NCBI GenBank assembly: GCA_964609495.1
Contig: CAZSTA010000002.1
Location: forward strand, 1-52,146
Reading direction: 5' to 3'
Source: CAZSTA01 sp964609495 [NCBI: uncultured bacterium]
Lineage (GTDB): Bacteria > CAZSTA01
DNA length: 52,146 bases
The notes beneath the pieces are model-generated. The model searched no databases. It had not been told where the DNA came from and worked only from the letters and a program-made list of their open reading frames with translations. Shown here piece after piece: positions 42,360 through 51,557 of this stretch. Within the stretch, counting starts at the first letter, position 1. Every line of letters begins with the position of its first letter. Position numbers and translations under genes: made by a program.

Positions 42360-43517
42360 TCATTCTCCAGAGCGAGAGATTTTACTTCCAAAATTTATAA
42401 AAATAGAGCTGAAACTTCCTGCTAAAGAACAGATCCCCATCATTATCACGAAACCGAATTGATCAGTTAGAGTCCCTCCTAGACCCGAACCTACTATCTG
42501 TCCGACTCCATTCGCCGCGTTATACAATCCTGCCACTTGTCCTCGCCTCTTAGCACTCATATCCGCCACATAGGTCATAGAGGCGGAGAGAAAAGTGGCG
42601 TAGGCAAAAGCTCTAAGTATCTGAGCGAATACTATCAAGGTAGCTATAGGGAAGAAGATGTATAAAAGAAAGACTACCGATACCCCCACCAAGCAGAAGC
42701 CGAGCATCGGTCTTCGACCCCATATATCCGATAGATGCCCGGTCCAGCCCATAAGGGGAAATTCCAAGAGCGAACCGATCGCCCAGAAGCGGAATATCCA
42801 AGTCTTCGAATAACCCAAACTAGCCATATAACTTGGCCACATCGAATAGACAGCGCTCATTATCGTAGCCCAAGCTAGAGTTCCCACTAATAGAGGCGCT
42901 AAGGATTGCTCCCTCCCTTCTGGGATCTCGACTATCTTCTCCTCAGGGATAACCGCTTTGGCCGGATCGGAAGGGACCTCCTTAAGAGCCAAGGATAAAA
43001 TAAAGGCTACTCCTAAAAAGATGGCGGAAAGACCGAAGGGAACTCGCAAGGAGAATCTATCAGCGATACTTCCGGTGCTCATAACCGCGATACCAAAGGC
43101 TAATGAGCCAAAGCCTCGGTAGTTGCCCATACGTCTACCACGACCCGTCTGGCTCTGGATTATATCTCCCATCAAAGCTAGGCTAGAGGTGCTATAGGCT
43201 GCAGTCGCGATCCCGACCAGGACGCGGGCAATCCAAACTAAGGAGAGTCGATCTGCCAAAGCCATCATTAAATAGCTAACCGCAAGCAATCCCAAACTAC
43301 CAGTTATAAGCGATTTTCTCCTCCTGGTTTTATCTAAATAGCGACCCCAATAGTAACTCGACAGGACTAAGGCGATGGAGGAGGAGGTCAAAACCGCGGC
43401 GATCTGAGAATAGCTAGCTCCTAAAGATTCTATAAAGAGCGGGGTGGGAGGTCCAGTCATACCCCCGCAGAGGAAGAACAGGAAAAGGATAATAGTTAGA
43501 CAAAATAGAGGACTCAT
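42360..43517 (-). CDS. MFS transporter
   Basis: The 385-residue protein has 12 spans, loop 2-3 WGRYLDKTRRRKSL and TM8-9 loop GHLSDIWGRRPMLG. Its ATG overlaps the stop of the C45-hydrolase gene upstream (ATGA), so the two are translationally coupled and the substrate may be that enzyme's product or ligand. No recognisable substrate motif. Confidence 0.87.
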   Translation of the reverse strand: MSPLFCLTIILFLFFLCGGMTGPPTPLFIESLGASYSQIAAVLTSSSIALVLSSYYWGRYLDKTRRRKSLITGSLGLLAVSYLMMALADRLSLVWIARVLVGIATAAYSTSSLALMGDIIQSQTGRGRRMGNYRGFGSLAFGIAVMSTGSIADRFSLRVPFGLSAIFLGVAFILSLALKEVPSDPAKAVIPEEKIVEIPEGREQSLAPLLVGTLAWATIMSAVYSMWPSYMASLGYSKTWIFRFWAIGSLLEFPLMGWTGHLSDIWGRRPMLGFCLVGVSVVFLLYIFFPIATLIVFAQILRAFAYATFLSASMTYVADMSAKRRGQVAGLYNAANGVGQIVGSGLGGTLTDQFGFVIMMGICSLAGSFSSIFINFGSKISRSGE

Positions 43518-44851
43518 ATCCGTCGTTTATCCCTATTTGATAACTCTCTCATCTTATCAGCTATAGCTCTCATTACTCCATATTCCTTCTCCTCCAAAAG
43601 CTTCCTCGCCTCTTCAACTTTACCCTCAGCTAAAAGTATGCCTATTTCCTCCTCCAAGGCCTCTACTCCCCATTCGATCCTCCTCTCGACTTCCTCTATA
43701 CGGGAGATCGCTTTCGTCTTACTCTCTGAGTGAAAATGTATCCCATTTACGGCTTGCCACATTTTCCCATTCACTAAGAAATCGGGCAAACTATCCAAGC
43801 TTAGATGAAGGGGGAAGTAATAGGTATGCAGAGGATATCCATCGGATACCCAAGCCATAGATAGAAAATCGGTATTGTCCTTGCGAGTGATGGAAGTAAA
43901 AGCGGATACAGTTCCTGGGTTACAGATCGATTTTGGATAATTATCAGTATCCCTCGACACCTTATTAAACAGAGAGGCTATTATCTCTCCTTCGCTAGCT
44001 TTAATAAGCTGAGTCGCTTGAGCTAACCTATGCTCGCTCGATTCATCGCCACTATCCGCTAATTTCCCCAATAGGAAGTGATTGCTTCGCACTAAAAAGG
44101 CATCTTCAACCCATTGATGCTCTACCATCTTATCGGTAGCCTCGATCACTAATCCCCTATCTCTATCGACAAATAGATAGATCGAGCCCCGATTATTCGT
44201 AATCGCGACCAACCCTCGTTTATACAACTTCTGAAATAAGTTCAGAACATCTTCACAAGAACGAGCATTCTCCGCCAAAAGCCGCATAGTGAGGTGTTCG
44301 TTAAATCCTACGTTGTTCTCCTTTGCCTCTCTTATAGGAGAGCCGCTGTTAGATGCTCCTGCTAAACCCGCGTCATTCAAGAAATAGGCTACTCCCAAAT
44401 TGCCCCCGACCTCTATCGAACCCAAATATTTGAGAGAGGAGGGTAATTTCTTCAAATAAACACTCTGAACACTTATATCATAATCCCTATTTTTATGTAA
44501 GATACTCTCTCCAGTGAGCGTCGCACTCCCGACAGCCATAAAGGAAGTACAATTATCGCTCTTCCATATATCTTCAGGGGGAGTATTCAAGGCTAATATC
44601 TCCCTAAGCTCAGCTCCAACGGTCGAAGCTAGAGCCTCAGCCTCCTCCAACCAAGCTGGAGAAATCCCCTCTATCACAGCTTTGAGTCTCTCTCCCCGTT
44701 CCCAAAGGTATTCCCTGGATATTCCCTTCCTTTCAGCGGAATCATAAAAATACCCGAACTTTTCCCTTATAGCATCAGCCGTCGCTTTACCATACCTTCT
44801 TCCCACCTCACCAGGAGTTCCTATAAGACTTATACAATTTAAATCTTCCAA
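43514..44851 (-). CDS. C45-family autoproteolytic acyltransferase/hydrolase
   Basis: The 445-residue Ntn-hydrolase precursor has the N-terminal family start CISLIGTPGEVGRRYGKATA and the predicted autocatalytic site before Cys101 in SDNCTSFMAVGSAT, followed by HKNRDYD. After self-cleavage Cys101 would become the N-terminal nucleophile. The family includes isopenicillin-N acyltransferase and peptide or acyl-amide hydrolases; substrate here is unknown. The last 60 residues are a charged coiled coil (EEVERRIEWGVEALEEEIGI), longer than usual. No signal peptide. The start is TTG 44851 with GGAGA 13 bases upstream. It overlaps the following MFS gene by four bases. The promoter is at 44904-44932. Confidence 0.85.
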   Translation of the reverse strand: MEDLNCISLIGTPGEVGRRYGKATADAIREKFGYFYDSAERKGISREYLWERGERLKAVIEGISPAWLEEAEALASTVGAELREILALNTPPEDIWKSDNCTSFMAVGSATLTGESILHKNRDYDISVQSVYLKKLPSSLKYLGSIEVGGNLGVAYFLNDAGLAGASNSGSPIREAKENNVGFNEHLTMRLLAENARSCEDVLNLFQKLYKRGLVAITNNRGSIYLFVDRDRGLVIEATDKMVEHQWVEDAFLVRSNHFLLGKLADSGDESSEHRLAQATQLIKASEGEIIASLFNKVSRDTDNYPKSICNPGTVSAFTSITRKDNTDFLSMAWVSDGYPLHTYYFPLHLSLDSLPDFLVNGKMWQAVNGIHFHSESKTKAISRIEEVERRIEWGVEALEEEIGILLAEGKVEEARKLLEEKEYGVMRAIADKMRELSNRDKRRI

Positions 44852-44903
44852 GCGAGAGGCACTCTCCTTTCTCCCCGGCTTTTGAGAACATCACAATGCT
44901 ATA

Positions 44904-44932
44904 AATATAGCACACTTGAGGTCGATTGTCAA
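44904..44932 (-). promoter_or_regulatory. promoter of the C45-hydrolase/MFS unit
   Basis: TTGACA (44932-44927, minus), 17 bases, TATATT (44909-44904). The start codon is about 55 bases downstream. Confidence 0.75.
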
Positions 44933-44954
44933 GATCACCTCATCTCAATCTGAT

Positions 44955-47087
44955 TTATCTCTCCATAATCTCAAAGAATAAAATATCCGATTTCGTCCCA
45001 TCTAGTATATTGACTTTCATCCCTTCCTTTAGCAGTTCCTTCCCCTCGATCTCCCCGATTACATCTTTCGAGTTTGCCGATCTTATTCGATATTTAGCAG
45101 AAGGAGATAATTTTCGGAGCTTCAGATGACAACTATCATCTGGGCTATCTCCTCGAAAGGCGAAGAGCATCCCCTCTCCGCTTCTCTTATCCACAAATAG
45201 GGTCGCATCCCATCTCGCCTCATCCAGCGGTTGAGGCAGGAGATGATAGGCTGGACTGTCGATTTCCCTTCTCCTCTCCTTATATATCCTTATACAAGAT
45301 ACCAATCTCTCTCTTTGCTCAGTTGTAAGCGCTGATAGATCAGAGCAGATTCCGAAGGCCCCCATCATAGCACTCCTGACTTTATACTCCAGATCACCAC
45401 TCAAATCCACTGTTGACCAACGAATCGCATATCTTGGTAAGAATGGCCCACACGCTCCATAGAAATGACGCCTGGAATCATAAGTCCTGATATCATCATG
45501 CACCCAAAGGATATGCGCCCTTCTGAAAACGCCAAAGTCCATTATCCGACCTCCACCCTCGCAACACTCTATTAACAGATCGGGATTTCTCCTCCTCAGC
45601 TCGTCCAATATCTCATAGAAGGATAGAACTTGATAGAACCAGGCATCCTCCGAATTCTGATGATGATGCCAGGGAGCATAGCAGTGATGGAAGGTATGCT
45701 GATCGAACTTGAGCCAAGAGATATTATATCGCTTCACTATCGAGTCGATCTCCTCAACGATATAATCCTTATACCCCGAGGCTAGGCACGCTAATTGAGA
45801 GCGATTCCAACCATCAGAAAAGGTCCCTCCTCCCTTATCCCGAACGATCCAATCCAGTTGATAAGCAGAGGCGCTGGGATCGAAATTGGCGAGGGATACC
45901 CAAAGCCCCAGCTTCATCCCCAATTGGTTCACATAATCCGATAGCTCCCTCATCCCTTTCGGGAACTTTCTCCTATCGACTCGCTTATCCCCAACCGAGA
46001 TGCTCCAGCCCGCATCGACCAAGAAGGTCTCTATCCCCAACTCCGCTGCCAGTCTCGCTTGCTCCTTCATCGTCCCTTCGTTGAAGAACCACTCGGTCCA
46101 GAACCACGAGTTATATTCGATGGGGGGTAATTTGTGGGGCCACCAACTGGGCATATCAGGGATGAGGTATCTCTCCTGAAAATCCTGAACGCTCACACAA
46201 GCCTCCTCATAACCCCCTTTATAGAATCCGATTATCGCCCCCGCCGAGGAGATCGATTCTCCAGCGATGAGCCAATGGGTGAAGCGCCTATCTATCCCCG
46301 CTTGGAGGTGAGTATATCCACGGTAGGAATCGATCTCGACCTCCCAGGGACCGCTCCACTCCAGTCCTACATATATCCCTTCTCCTTCCCTCTTATCATT
46401 TATCACTAACCAGGGGATATCCAAACTCCCCGAATGAAGATCGGATATATGGCGAAAGGCGTATTCATCCTCTATCTCCTCCGGAGGTATTCTACCCGAA
46501 CCGAATCTGAAGACATCGCCATCCCTCAAATCCCTCCGTTCCAGCTTTAGATCTTCCCCCTCTTTATCCAATATTCCTCGCACTGCGTAAACCTCCGTCG
46601 CGTTTGGAGAGGGGAGCATAAACTTCAATATTTCGGAGGATAGCCAGCCTCCTATATGAAAGGGCTTGGTGGATATATTCTCGATGTCGAGCCACTTCCG
46701 TAATACTGCCGTTTCAGGATATATCTGATAATTGAGAGTGATCCTGAGCTGGCGATTCCTCATACGAACAGTGAGGAGCATACTATCATCAGGGAGAATC
46801 TTTATATCCTCGCCCTCGGGGCGGAGGAATATACCCGACTCTCCAGACAGAAGCTCATCCTTATGCCCAAGAGCGAATTCAGCGGAGGTGAGATCGGAGG
46901 TGATGTATTCGGTGGAGGTGAGTTTGTTGAGAAAGGATGAGCAGGTATATTCTCCACTAAGAGAGTTGTAGAGAAGGGTCCGTTCTAAGCCCTGATTCCC
47001 GATGACCCACTTGCGGAGGTTTTTATCCTCGTAGATGCGGATATAACAGTCCTTACTGGTGCGCTCACTGAGGAGGACTTCAGCCAC
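44955..47087 (-). CDS. glycoside hydrolase family 36 alpha-galactosidase-like enzyme
   Basis: The 710-residue enzyme has an N-terminal beta-sandwich (to about 320) and a TIM barrel beginning PPIEYNSWFWTEWFFNEGT, followed by ETFLVDAGWS. The nucleophile is Asp462 in SWLKFDQHTF and the acid/base is in HDDIRTYD (Asp531/532). No signal peptide, so it acts on imported alpha-galactosides. The start is GTG 47087 with only a weak AAGGTTGG upstream. It lies 77 bases after rnr on the same strand. The assignment to clan GH-D is firm; alpha-galactosidase versus alpha-N-acetylgalactosaminidase or transferase is not settled by sequence alone. Confidence 0.88.
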   Translation of the reverse strand: MAEVLLSERTSKDCYIRIYEDKNLRKWVIGNQGLERTLLYNSLSGEYTCSSFLNKLTSTEYITSDLTSAEFALGHKDELLSGESGIFLRPEGEDIKILPDDSMLLTVRMRNRQLRITLNYQIYPETAVLRKWLDIENISTKPFHIGGWLSSEILKFMLPSPNATEVYAVRGILDKEGEDLKLERRDLRDGDVFRFGSGRIPPEEIEDEYAFRHISDLHSGSLDIPWLVINDKREGEGIYVGLEWSGPWEVEIDSYRGYTHLQAGIDRRFTHWLIAGESISSAGAIIGFYKGGYEEACVSVQDFQERYLIPDMPSWWPHKLPPIEYNSWFWTEWFFNEGTMKEQARLAAELGIETFLVDAGWSISVGDKRVDRRKFPKGMRELSDYVNQLGMKLGLWVSLANFDPSASAYQLDWIVRDKGGGTFSDGWNRSQLACLASGYKDYIVEEIDSIVKRYNISWLKFDQHTFHHCYAPWHHHQNSEDAWFYQVLSFYEILDELRRRNPDLLIECCEGGGRIMDFGVFRRAHILWVHDDIRTYDSRRHFYGACGPFLPRYAIRWSTVDLSGDLEYKVRSAMMGAFGICSDLSALTTEQRERLVSCIRIYKERRREIDSPAYHLLPQPLDEARWDATLFVDKRSGEGMLFAFRGDSPDDSCHLKLRKLSPSAKYRIRSANSKDVIGEIEGKELLKEGMKVNILDGTKSDILFFEIMER

Positions 47088-47163
47088 AGTTCATTACCAA
47101 CCTTTAATTTCATCTAAAGATCACTAAAATCGTCAATTCCCCCTTAGCAGGTACAATCTTTAT

Positions 47164-49299
47164 CTAATCCTTATAACCTGACACTAGAACTAAATCTATT
47201 TTTCTCTCCTCTTTATTCACCCTAGCTACCTGAACTTTCACTCGATCCCCAAGCCTAAATCTTCTCTTGTTATGCTCGCCTATCAAAGCCAAATGTTTCT
47301 CATAGAAGACGTAGTAATCATCTGCTAAGCTCTCTACATGCACCAATCCCTCAACGAATAAGTTATCAAGCTCCACAAAGAAACCAAAGGGCATAACCTG
47401 GGAGATCGTTCCAGATAATACCTCTCCCAACATATCCTCCAGAAACTCGATCTTCTTCATCTCCACCGATTCCCGCTCCACCTCGACAGCGATACGCTCC
47501 CTCTCAGAAGTCCTCTCCGCTATAGGGGGCAACATCTCCTCCCATCTCCTTATCTTCTCCTTAGAGGGGAATCCTTGTCTCGAAACTTGACGAACGATAC
47601 GATGAACAACTAAATCAGGATAGCGACGGATAGGAGAGGTGAAATGGGTGTACCTATCGGTTGCCAATCCGAAATGTCCGGCATTGATCTCCGAATAGCG
47701 AGCTTGCTTGAGGGAGCGCAATATCAGCATATTAATAAGTTTCTCCTCGGGCTTCCCCTTAGCTTTCTCAAGGATACTCTGTAAAGCGCGGGAGCTAACT
47801 TTTTTAGTCTTTTTGGTATGATAACCAAAAGCTCTGATAAAGTCATGAAGTTCGAGTATCTTCTCTGGATCGGGTTTCTCATGGATACGATATAGGAAGG
47901 GAAGATGCATCCGAGTTATATGACTGGCGATGGTCTCGTTGGCGATAAGCATAAATTCCTCTATCAAACGGTGACTAGCTAATCGTTTCTTCTCATATAT
48001 CTTGATCGGCCTTCCCCTATCGTCCAGGGTCACCTCAACCTCTGGTATATCGAGATCTAAGCTTCCTCTTCTCCCTCTCTTCCTATTCAAGACGAGACTC
48101 AGTTCGAGCATAGTATCTAGATAATCCAGTAACTTCCTGTTCCTCTCAACTAGAGTAGGATCCTCTCGGTCCAGTATCTTCTGAACTTCCTCGTAGGTGA
48201 ATCTTTTCTTAACGTTGATAACGCTTAAAGCTATCTTATGGCTCTTAACCGAACCTTGTGAATCTATCCTCATAATAACGCTCATCGCTAAGCGATCCTC
48301 ACTAGCGATCAAGCTACATAAATGAGAGGATAGCTTCTCTGGAAGCATCGGGATCGCTCTATCAATCAAATAAACGCTCGTTCCTCTCTCGTAGGCATCT
48401 CGATCTATAGCTCCGCCTTCGGCAACATAGTGGCTGACATCGGCGATGTGAACTCCCAAACGATAATCACCGTCATCCGATCTCTCAATAGATACAGCAT
48501 CATCGAAGTCCTTCGCAGTTTTAGGATCTATAGTAATACAAGTAATATCCCTAAGATCCATTCTCCCCTCTATATCGGTCGAGGTGACCCTATCAGGTAA
48601 TTTATCCACCTCCCCCAAAGCTTCGGGCGAAAATTCCACAGGTAATTCATATTCCTTGATGAGACAGAGGATATCCACCCCTGGCTCATCCGGATATCCT
48701 AGTATATCGATAACTTCCCCTTGAGGATGAGTACTCCTCGAGGGCCATTGAGTGATCTCAGCTACTACCTTCTGACCATGTTTGGCTCCATTCGCTTTAC
48801 TGCTGGGGATGAACATCTCCAAAGGGGCTAGACGTTCATCATCAGGGATCACTATCCCCGTCTCGCCATCTATTAATAGATACATCCCAACTATTGTCTC
48901 CCTAGCTCTCTTTATAATCCTGATTATTCTCCCCGAGAGCTTCTTCGTTCGTAGATGACCATATAATTGAACCATCACCCTATCTCCGTGAGAAGCAGCC
49001 CCCATATCCTCAGCGCTTACATAGACATCAACTCCCCCTTTATCTGGGACGACGAAGCCATATCCCATCCTATGTCGTTGAAGATATCCAGTTATCATTC
49101 CCATCTTCTCGGGGATGCCATACTTCTTCCTCTTAAGTTCAATCAATTCCCCTTCATCAACTAGTTCCTTGAGCGATTTCTTTAAGGCACTTTGAGCGCG
49201 CGCCGGGATGTCTAGCTCCCTAGCGATCTGCTTCACCGTTCGAGGCTTGGAAAGGATACGCTCAAGCTCTCTTTTCAAAGTATTAGTTCCTATCTCCAA
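47164..49299 (-). CDS. rnr: ribonuclease R
   Basis: This 711-residue 3'-5' exoribonuclease has an N-terminal winged helix (LERILSKPRTVKQIARELDI), cold-shock domains (GYGFVVPDKGGVDVYVSAED), the RNB catalytic segment TIDPKTAKDFDDAVS (metal Asp at about 258, 264, 266 and 267) and a C-terminal S1 domain (GTISQVMPFGFFVELDNLFV). The basic tail after S1 is very short compared with E. coli RNase R (813). The start is TTG 49299, nine bases after GGAGG. It lies 36 bases after the glycosyltransferase gene. Confidence 0.96.
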   Translation of the reverse strand: MEIGTNTLKRELERILSKPRTVKQIARELDIPARAQSALKKSLKELVDEGELIELKRKKYGIPEKMGMITGYLQRHRMGYGFVVPDKGGVDVYVSAEDMGAASHGDRVMVQLYGHLRTKKLSGRIIRIIKRARETIVGMYLLIDGETGIVIPDDERLAPLEMFIPSSKANGAKHGQKVVAEITQWPSRSTHPQGEVIDILGYPDEPGVDILCLIKEYELPVEFSPEALGEVDKLPDRVTSTDIEGRMDLRDITCITIDPKTAKDFDDAVSIERSDDGDYRLGVHIADVSHYVAEGGAIDRDAYERGTSVYLIDRAIPMLPEKLSSHLCSLIASEDRLAMSVIMRIDSQGSVKSHKIALSVINVKKRFTYEEVQKILDREDPTLVERNRKLLDYLDTMLELSLVLNRKRGRRGSLDLDIPEVEVTLDDRGRPIKIYEKKRLASHRLIEEFMLIANETIASHITRMHLPFLYRIHEKPDPEKILELHDFIRAFGYHTKKTKKVSSRALQSILEKAKGKPEEKLINMLILRSLKQARYSEINAGHFGLATDRYTHFTSPIRRYPDLVVHRIVRQVSRQGFPSKEKIRRWEEMLPPIAERTSERERIAVEVERESVEMKKIEFLEDMLGEVLSGTISQVMPFGFFVELDNLFVEGLVHVESLADDYYVFYEKHLALIGEHNKRRFRLGDRVKVQVARVNKEERKIDLVLVSGYKD

Positions 49300-49335
49300 T
49301 TAATTAATCCTCCAGAATTAAGATATAAGGAGGAT

Positions 49336-49980
49336 TCACCCCTCCTTCTCAAACTTTGGCATCTTCTGCTTAGTAATATCCCAATACATCTTGACTCGAG
49401 AGGCGAATCCTTTCACGAGCCCCCTCTTCTCCTCTTTGATGACCTGGGTCATATCTTGCAGAGGGATCTCCTTAATATATGCTCCCACCTCTTTAGCTCG
49501 CTCAGTGAGAGCGATCTCTATACCGAAACCGCTATCATATAAGTTCTCAATCTCAGAGATAAGTTCTCTTCTGACAGCCCTCTGTCCCGAAAGAGAAGGA
49601 GCGATCTTAAAGGATAGATCAGTTACTGGTCTTCCTTTAATAAAGATTCCAACTGTCATATCAGCCTCACCTGAGAGGATCGGATTCAGAAGATCTTCGA
49701 TATGACGTGAAGTAAGGCCAATCAGATCTGCGTCTAAAAGGAGGATAGTATCAGCTTCAGTAGCCTCCACCCCGGTTTTGACCGCTCCTCCCTTTCCTAT
49801 ATTCTCCTCAAGTTCGATCACCTTTACCCCACATTCCCTAGCCAATTTAGCCGTGTTATCGGTTGAACCATCGCTTACTACTAATATCTCATCTATACTC
49901 TCGACTTGCTTCACTACTGATAAGACGGTAACGATAGTTTTTTCTTCGTTATAGGCGGGTATGATTGCTGTAACAGTCAT
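49336..49980 (-). CDS. family 2 glycosyltransferase
   Basis: The 214-residue GT-A enzyme starts MTVTAIIPAYNEEKTIVTVL and has SDGSTDNTAKLA, the ENIGKGGAVKTGVEAT segment and metal-binding LLDADLIGL. Length and motifs resemble dolichol/polyprenyl-phosphate mannose synthases and glucosyl-3-phosphoglycerate synthases without extra membrane spans. I place the start at ATG 49980 behind AGGAGG; the open frame extends 52 codons further upstream but lacks a domain or ribosome site. The donor and acceptor are unknown. coaBC lies upstream and rnr downstream. Confidence 0.9.
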   Translation of the reverse strand: MTVTAIIPAYNEEKTIVTVLSVVKQVESIDEILVVSDGSTDNTAKLARECGVKVIELEENIGKGGAVKTGVEATEADTILLLDADLIGLTSRHIEDLLNPILSGEADMTVGIFIKGRPVTDLSFKIAPSLSGQRAVRRELISEIENLYDSGFGIEIALTERAKEVGAYIKEIPLQDMTQVIKEEKRGLVKGFASRVKMYWDITKQKMPKFEKEG

Positions 49981-50153
49981 CCTCTTAAAACCTCCTGAGG
50001 ATAATAAAATAATTATCCCTAAATAGCCAGTTATTTCGAGGTTAAAACATCTCCTATCCAATCTCCGGACCACATAAGATTCAAGTGCATACTTGAAAGA
50101 GGACACTATAAGATCGATAGTATCCTCTACTATCAAGATCGAGGATCACACTT

Positions 50154-51353
50154 TCATCTACTATCTATCATCTCTTTTACTCTATCTAGAATCCTCTCAG
50201 CCACCTCTCGCTTCGACATTATAGGTAGATTTTCCGTCTTTCCCCCTCTATAAATAAGAGTAACGATATTCGTATCGGAGCCAAAGCCCGCCCCCTCCCT
50301 CTTCAGATCATTAGCCACGATCATATCCAGATTCTTTCGCTCAAGCTTAATTCGAGCATTCTCAATTAGATCTTGCGTCTCCGCCGCGAATCCGATGAGT
50401 ATCTTATCCCCTTTATTCTTGCCTAATTCCGCGATGATATCGGGGATCCTCTCCAACTCTAATATAAACTTTTCCTCTTTTCTCTTTATCTTCTCCGAGA
50501 GGATCCTCTTTGGCCTATAATCAGCGACTGCCGCCGCCATTATAACTACCTCGACGGAAGGGAAGAGTTCAAGGAGAGATCTTCTCATATCATTAGCAGT
50601 TATAATCCGGACAATCTTCACCCCCGGAGGATCAGGGAGGTGAGTTGGAGCGCTCACTAGGATAACTTCAGCTCCCCTATCCCTAGCCGCTTCTGCCAAG
50701 GCGTAACCCATCTTGCCCGTGGAGTGATTAGCTATAAAGCGCACTGGATCTAGAGGCTCCTGTGTCCCTCCCGCGGTTACCAGAATCCGCCTTCCTTTAA
50801 AATCACTTCTCTTATTCAATATCTGCACAACCTTCTCAACTATCAACTCGACATCAGCGAGCTTACCTCGTCCCTCATCCCCACAAGCCAGCAAGCCATA
50901 GCCAGCCTCTATTATATAATACCCTATTTCCTTTAGAATTTCCATATTTTTTATATTTATAGGATGATCATACATATTAGTATTCATCGCTGGAGCTATC
51001 AACACTGGAGCTCTGGTAGCTAAGACAGTAGTAGATAGCATATCATCCGCTATTCCCGAAGCCAACTTACCGATGATATTGGCTGTGGCTGGAGCAATGA
51101 GTAATAGATCAGCTTTCTTAGCTAAGGAAATATGTTCGATCTCCCAATGTTCTGACTCGGCGAACATATCATGAGCAACCTGATTCTCAGAGAGAGTCTG
51201 TAAGGTAAGAGGCGAAATGAAATGAGTAGCCGCCTCGGTTATGATCACTTGAACATCGGCATTAAGTTTTTTTAAGCTGCGAATTATCTCCGCAGCCTTA
51301 TAAGCGGCTATACTTCCTGTTACCCCTAATACTATAGTCTTCCCCGATAACAT
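50154..51353 (-). CDS. coaBC: bifunctional phosphopantothenoylcysteine decarboxylase / phosphopantothenate-cysteine ligase
   Basis: The 399-residue enzyme makes two coenzyme A biosynthesis steps. The CoaC part (1 to about 180) has GVTGSIAAYKAAEIIR, the APAMNTNMYDHP substrate-binding clamp and ACGDEGRGKLAD. The CoaB part has VTAGGTQEPLDPVRFIANHS followed by TGKMGYALAE, then AAAVADYRP and GFAAET. GGAG precedes the ATG. A divergent promoter pair separates it from the secreted protein to the right. Confidence 0.96.
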   Translation of the reverse strand: MLSGKTIVLGVTGSIAAYKAAEIIRSLKKLNADVQVIITEAATHFISPLTLQTLSENQVAHDMFAESEHWEIEHISLAKKADLLLIAPATANIIGKLASGIADDMLSTTVLATRAPVLIAPAMNTNMYDHPINIKNMEILKEIGYYIIEAGYGLLACGDEGRGKLADVELIVEKVVQILNKRSDFKGRRILVTAGGTQEPLDPVRFIANHSTGKMGYALAEAARDRGAEVILVSAPTHLPDPPGVKIVRIITANDMRRSLLELFPSVEVVIMAAAVADYRPKRILSEKIKRKEEKFILELERIPDIIAELGKNKGDKILIGFAAETQDLIENARIKLERKNLDMIVANDLKREGAGFGSDTNIVTLIYRGGKTENLPIMSKREVAERILDRVKEMIDSR

Positions 51354-51403
51354 TTATGGACTCCAAGTCATATCATAATATCTAAAGTGTCATTACTTAA
51401 CTT

Positions 51404-51432
51404 ATTATACCATTTTCCCGTCTCTTTGTCGA
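51404..51432 (-). promoter_or_regulatory. promoter of coaBC
   Basis: TCGACA (51432-51427, minus), 17 bases, TATAAT (51409-51404). The start codon is about 50 bases downstream. Confidence 0.65.
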
Positions 51433-51464
51433 TAGGTAAATTCCATTTTTAGAGCATAAAAAAA

Positions 51465-51493
51465 TTGATAAAAAAAGTATAATTTGGTATAAT
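51465..51493 (+). promoter_or_regulatory. promoter of the secreted PsbP-like gene
   Basis: TTGATA (51465-51470), 17 bases, TATAAT (51488-51493), divergent from the coaBC promoter. The ATG lies 65 bases downstream behind AAAGGAGAG. Confidence 0.65.
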
Positions 51494-51557
51494 TTAATTA
51501 AGTTTTTGTATGAAGTAGGAAGCAAGATTATCAACTTAATTAAAGGAGAGTGTTATT

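Noticed and set aside
49327-49347. AAGGAGG/CCTCCTT stem at the end of the glycosyltransferase gene as a terminator
   Set aside because: It overlaps the last codons and lacks a U-run; rnr follows immediately, so read-through is more likely.
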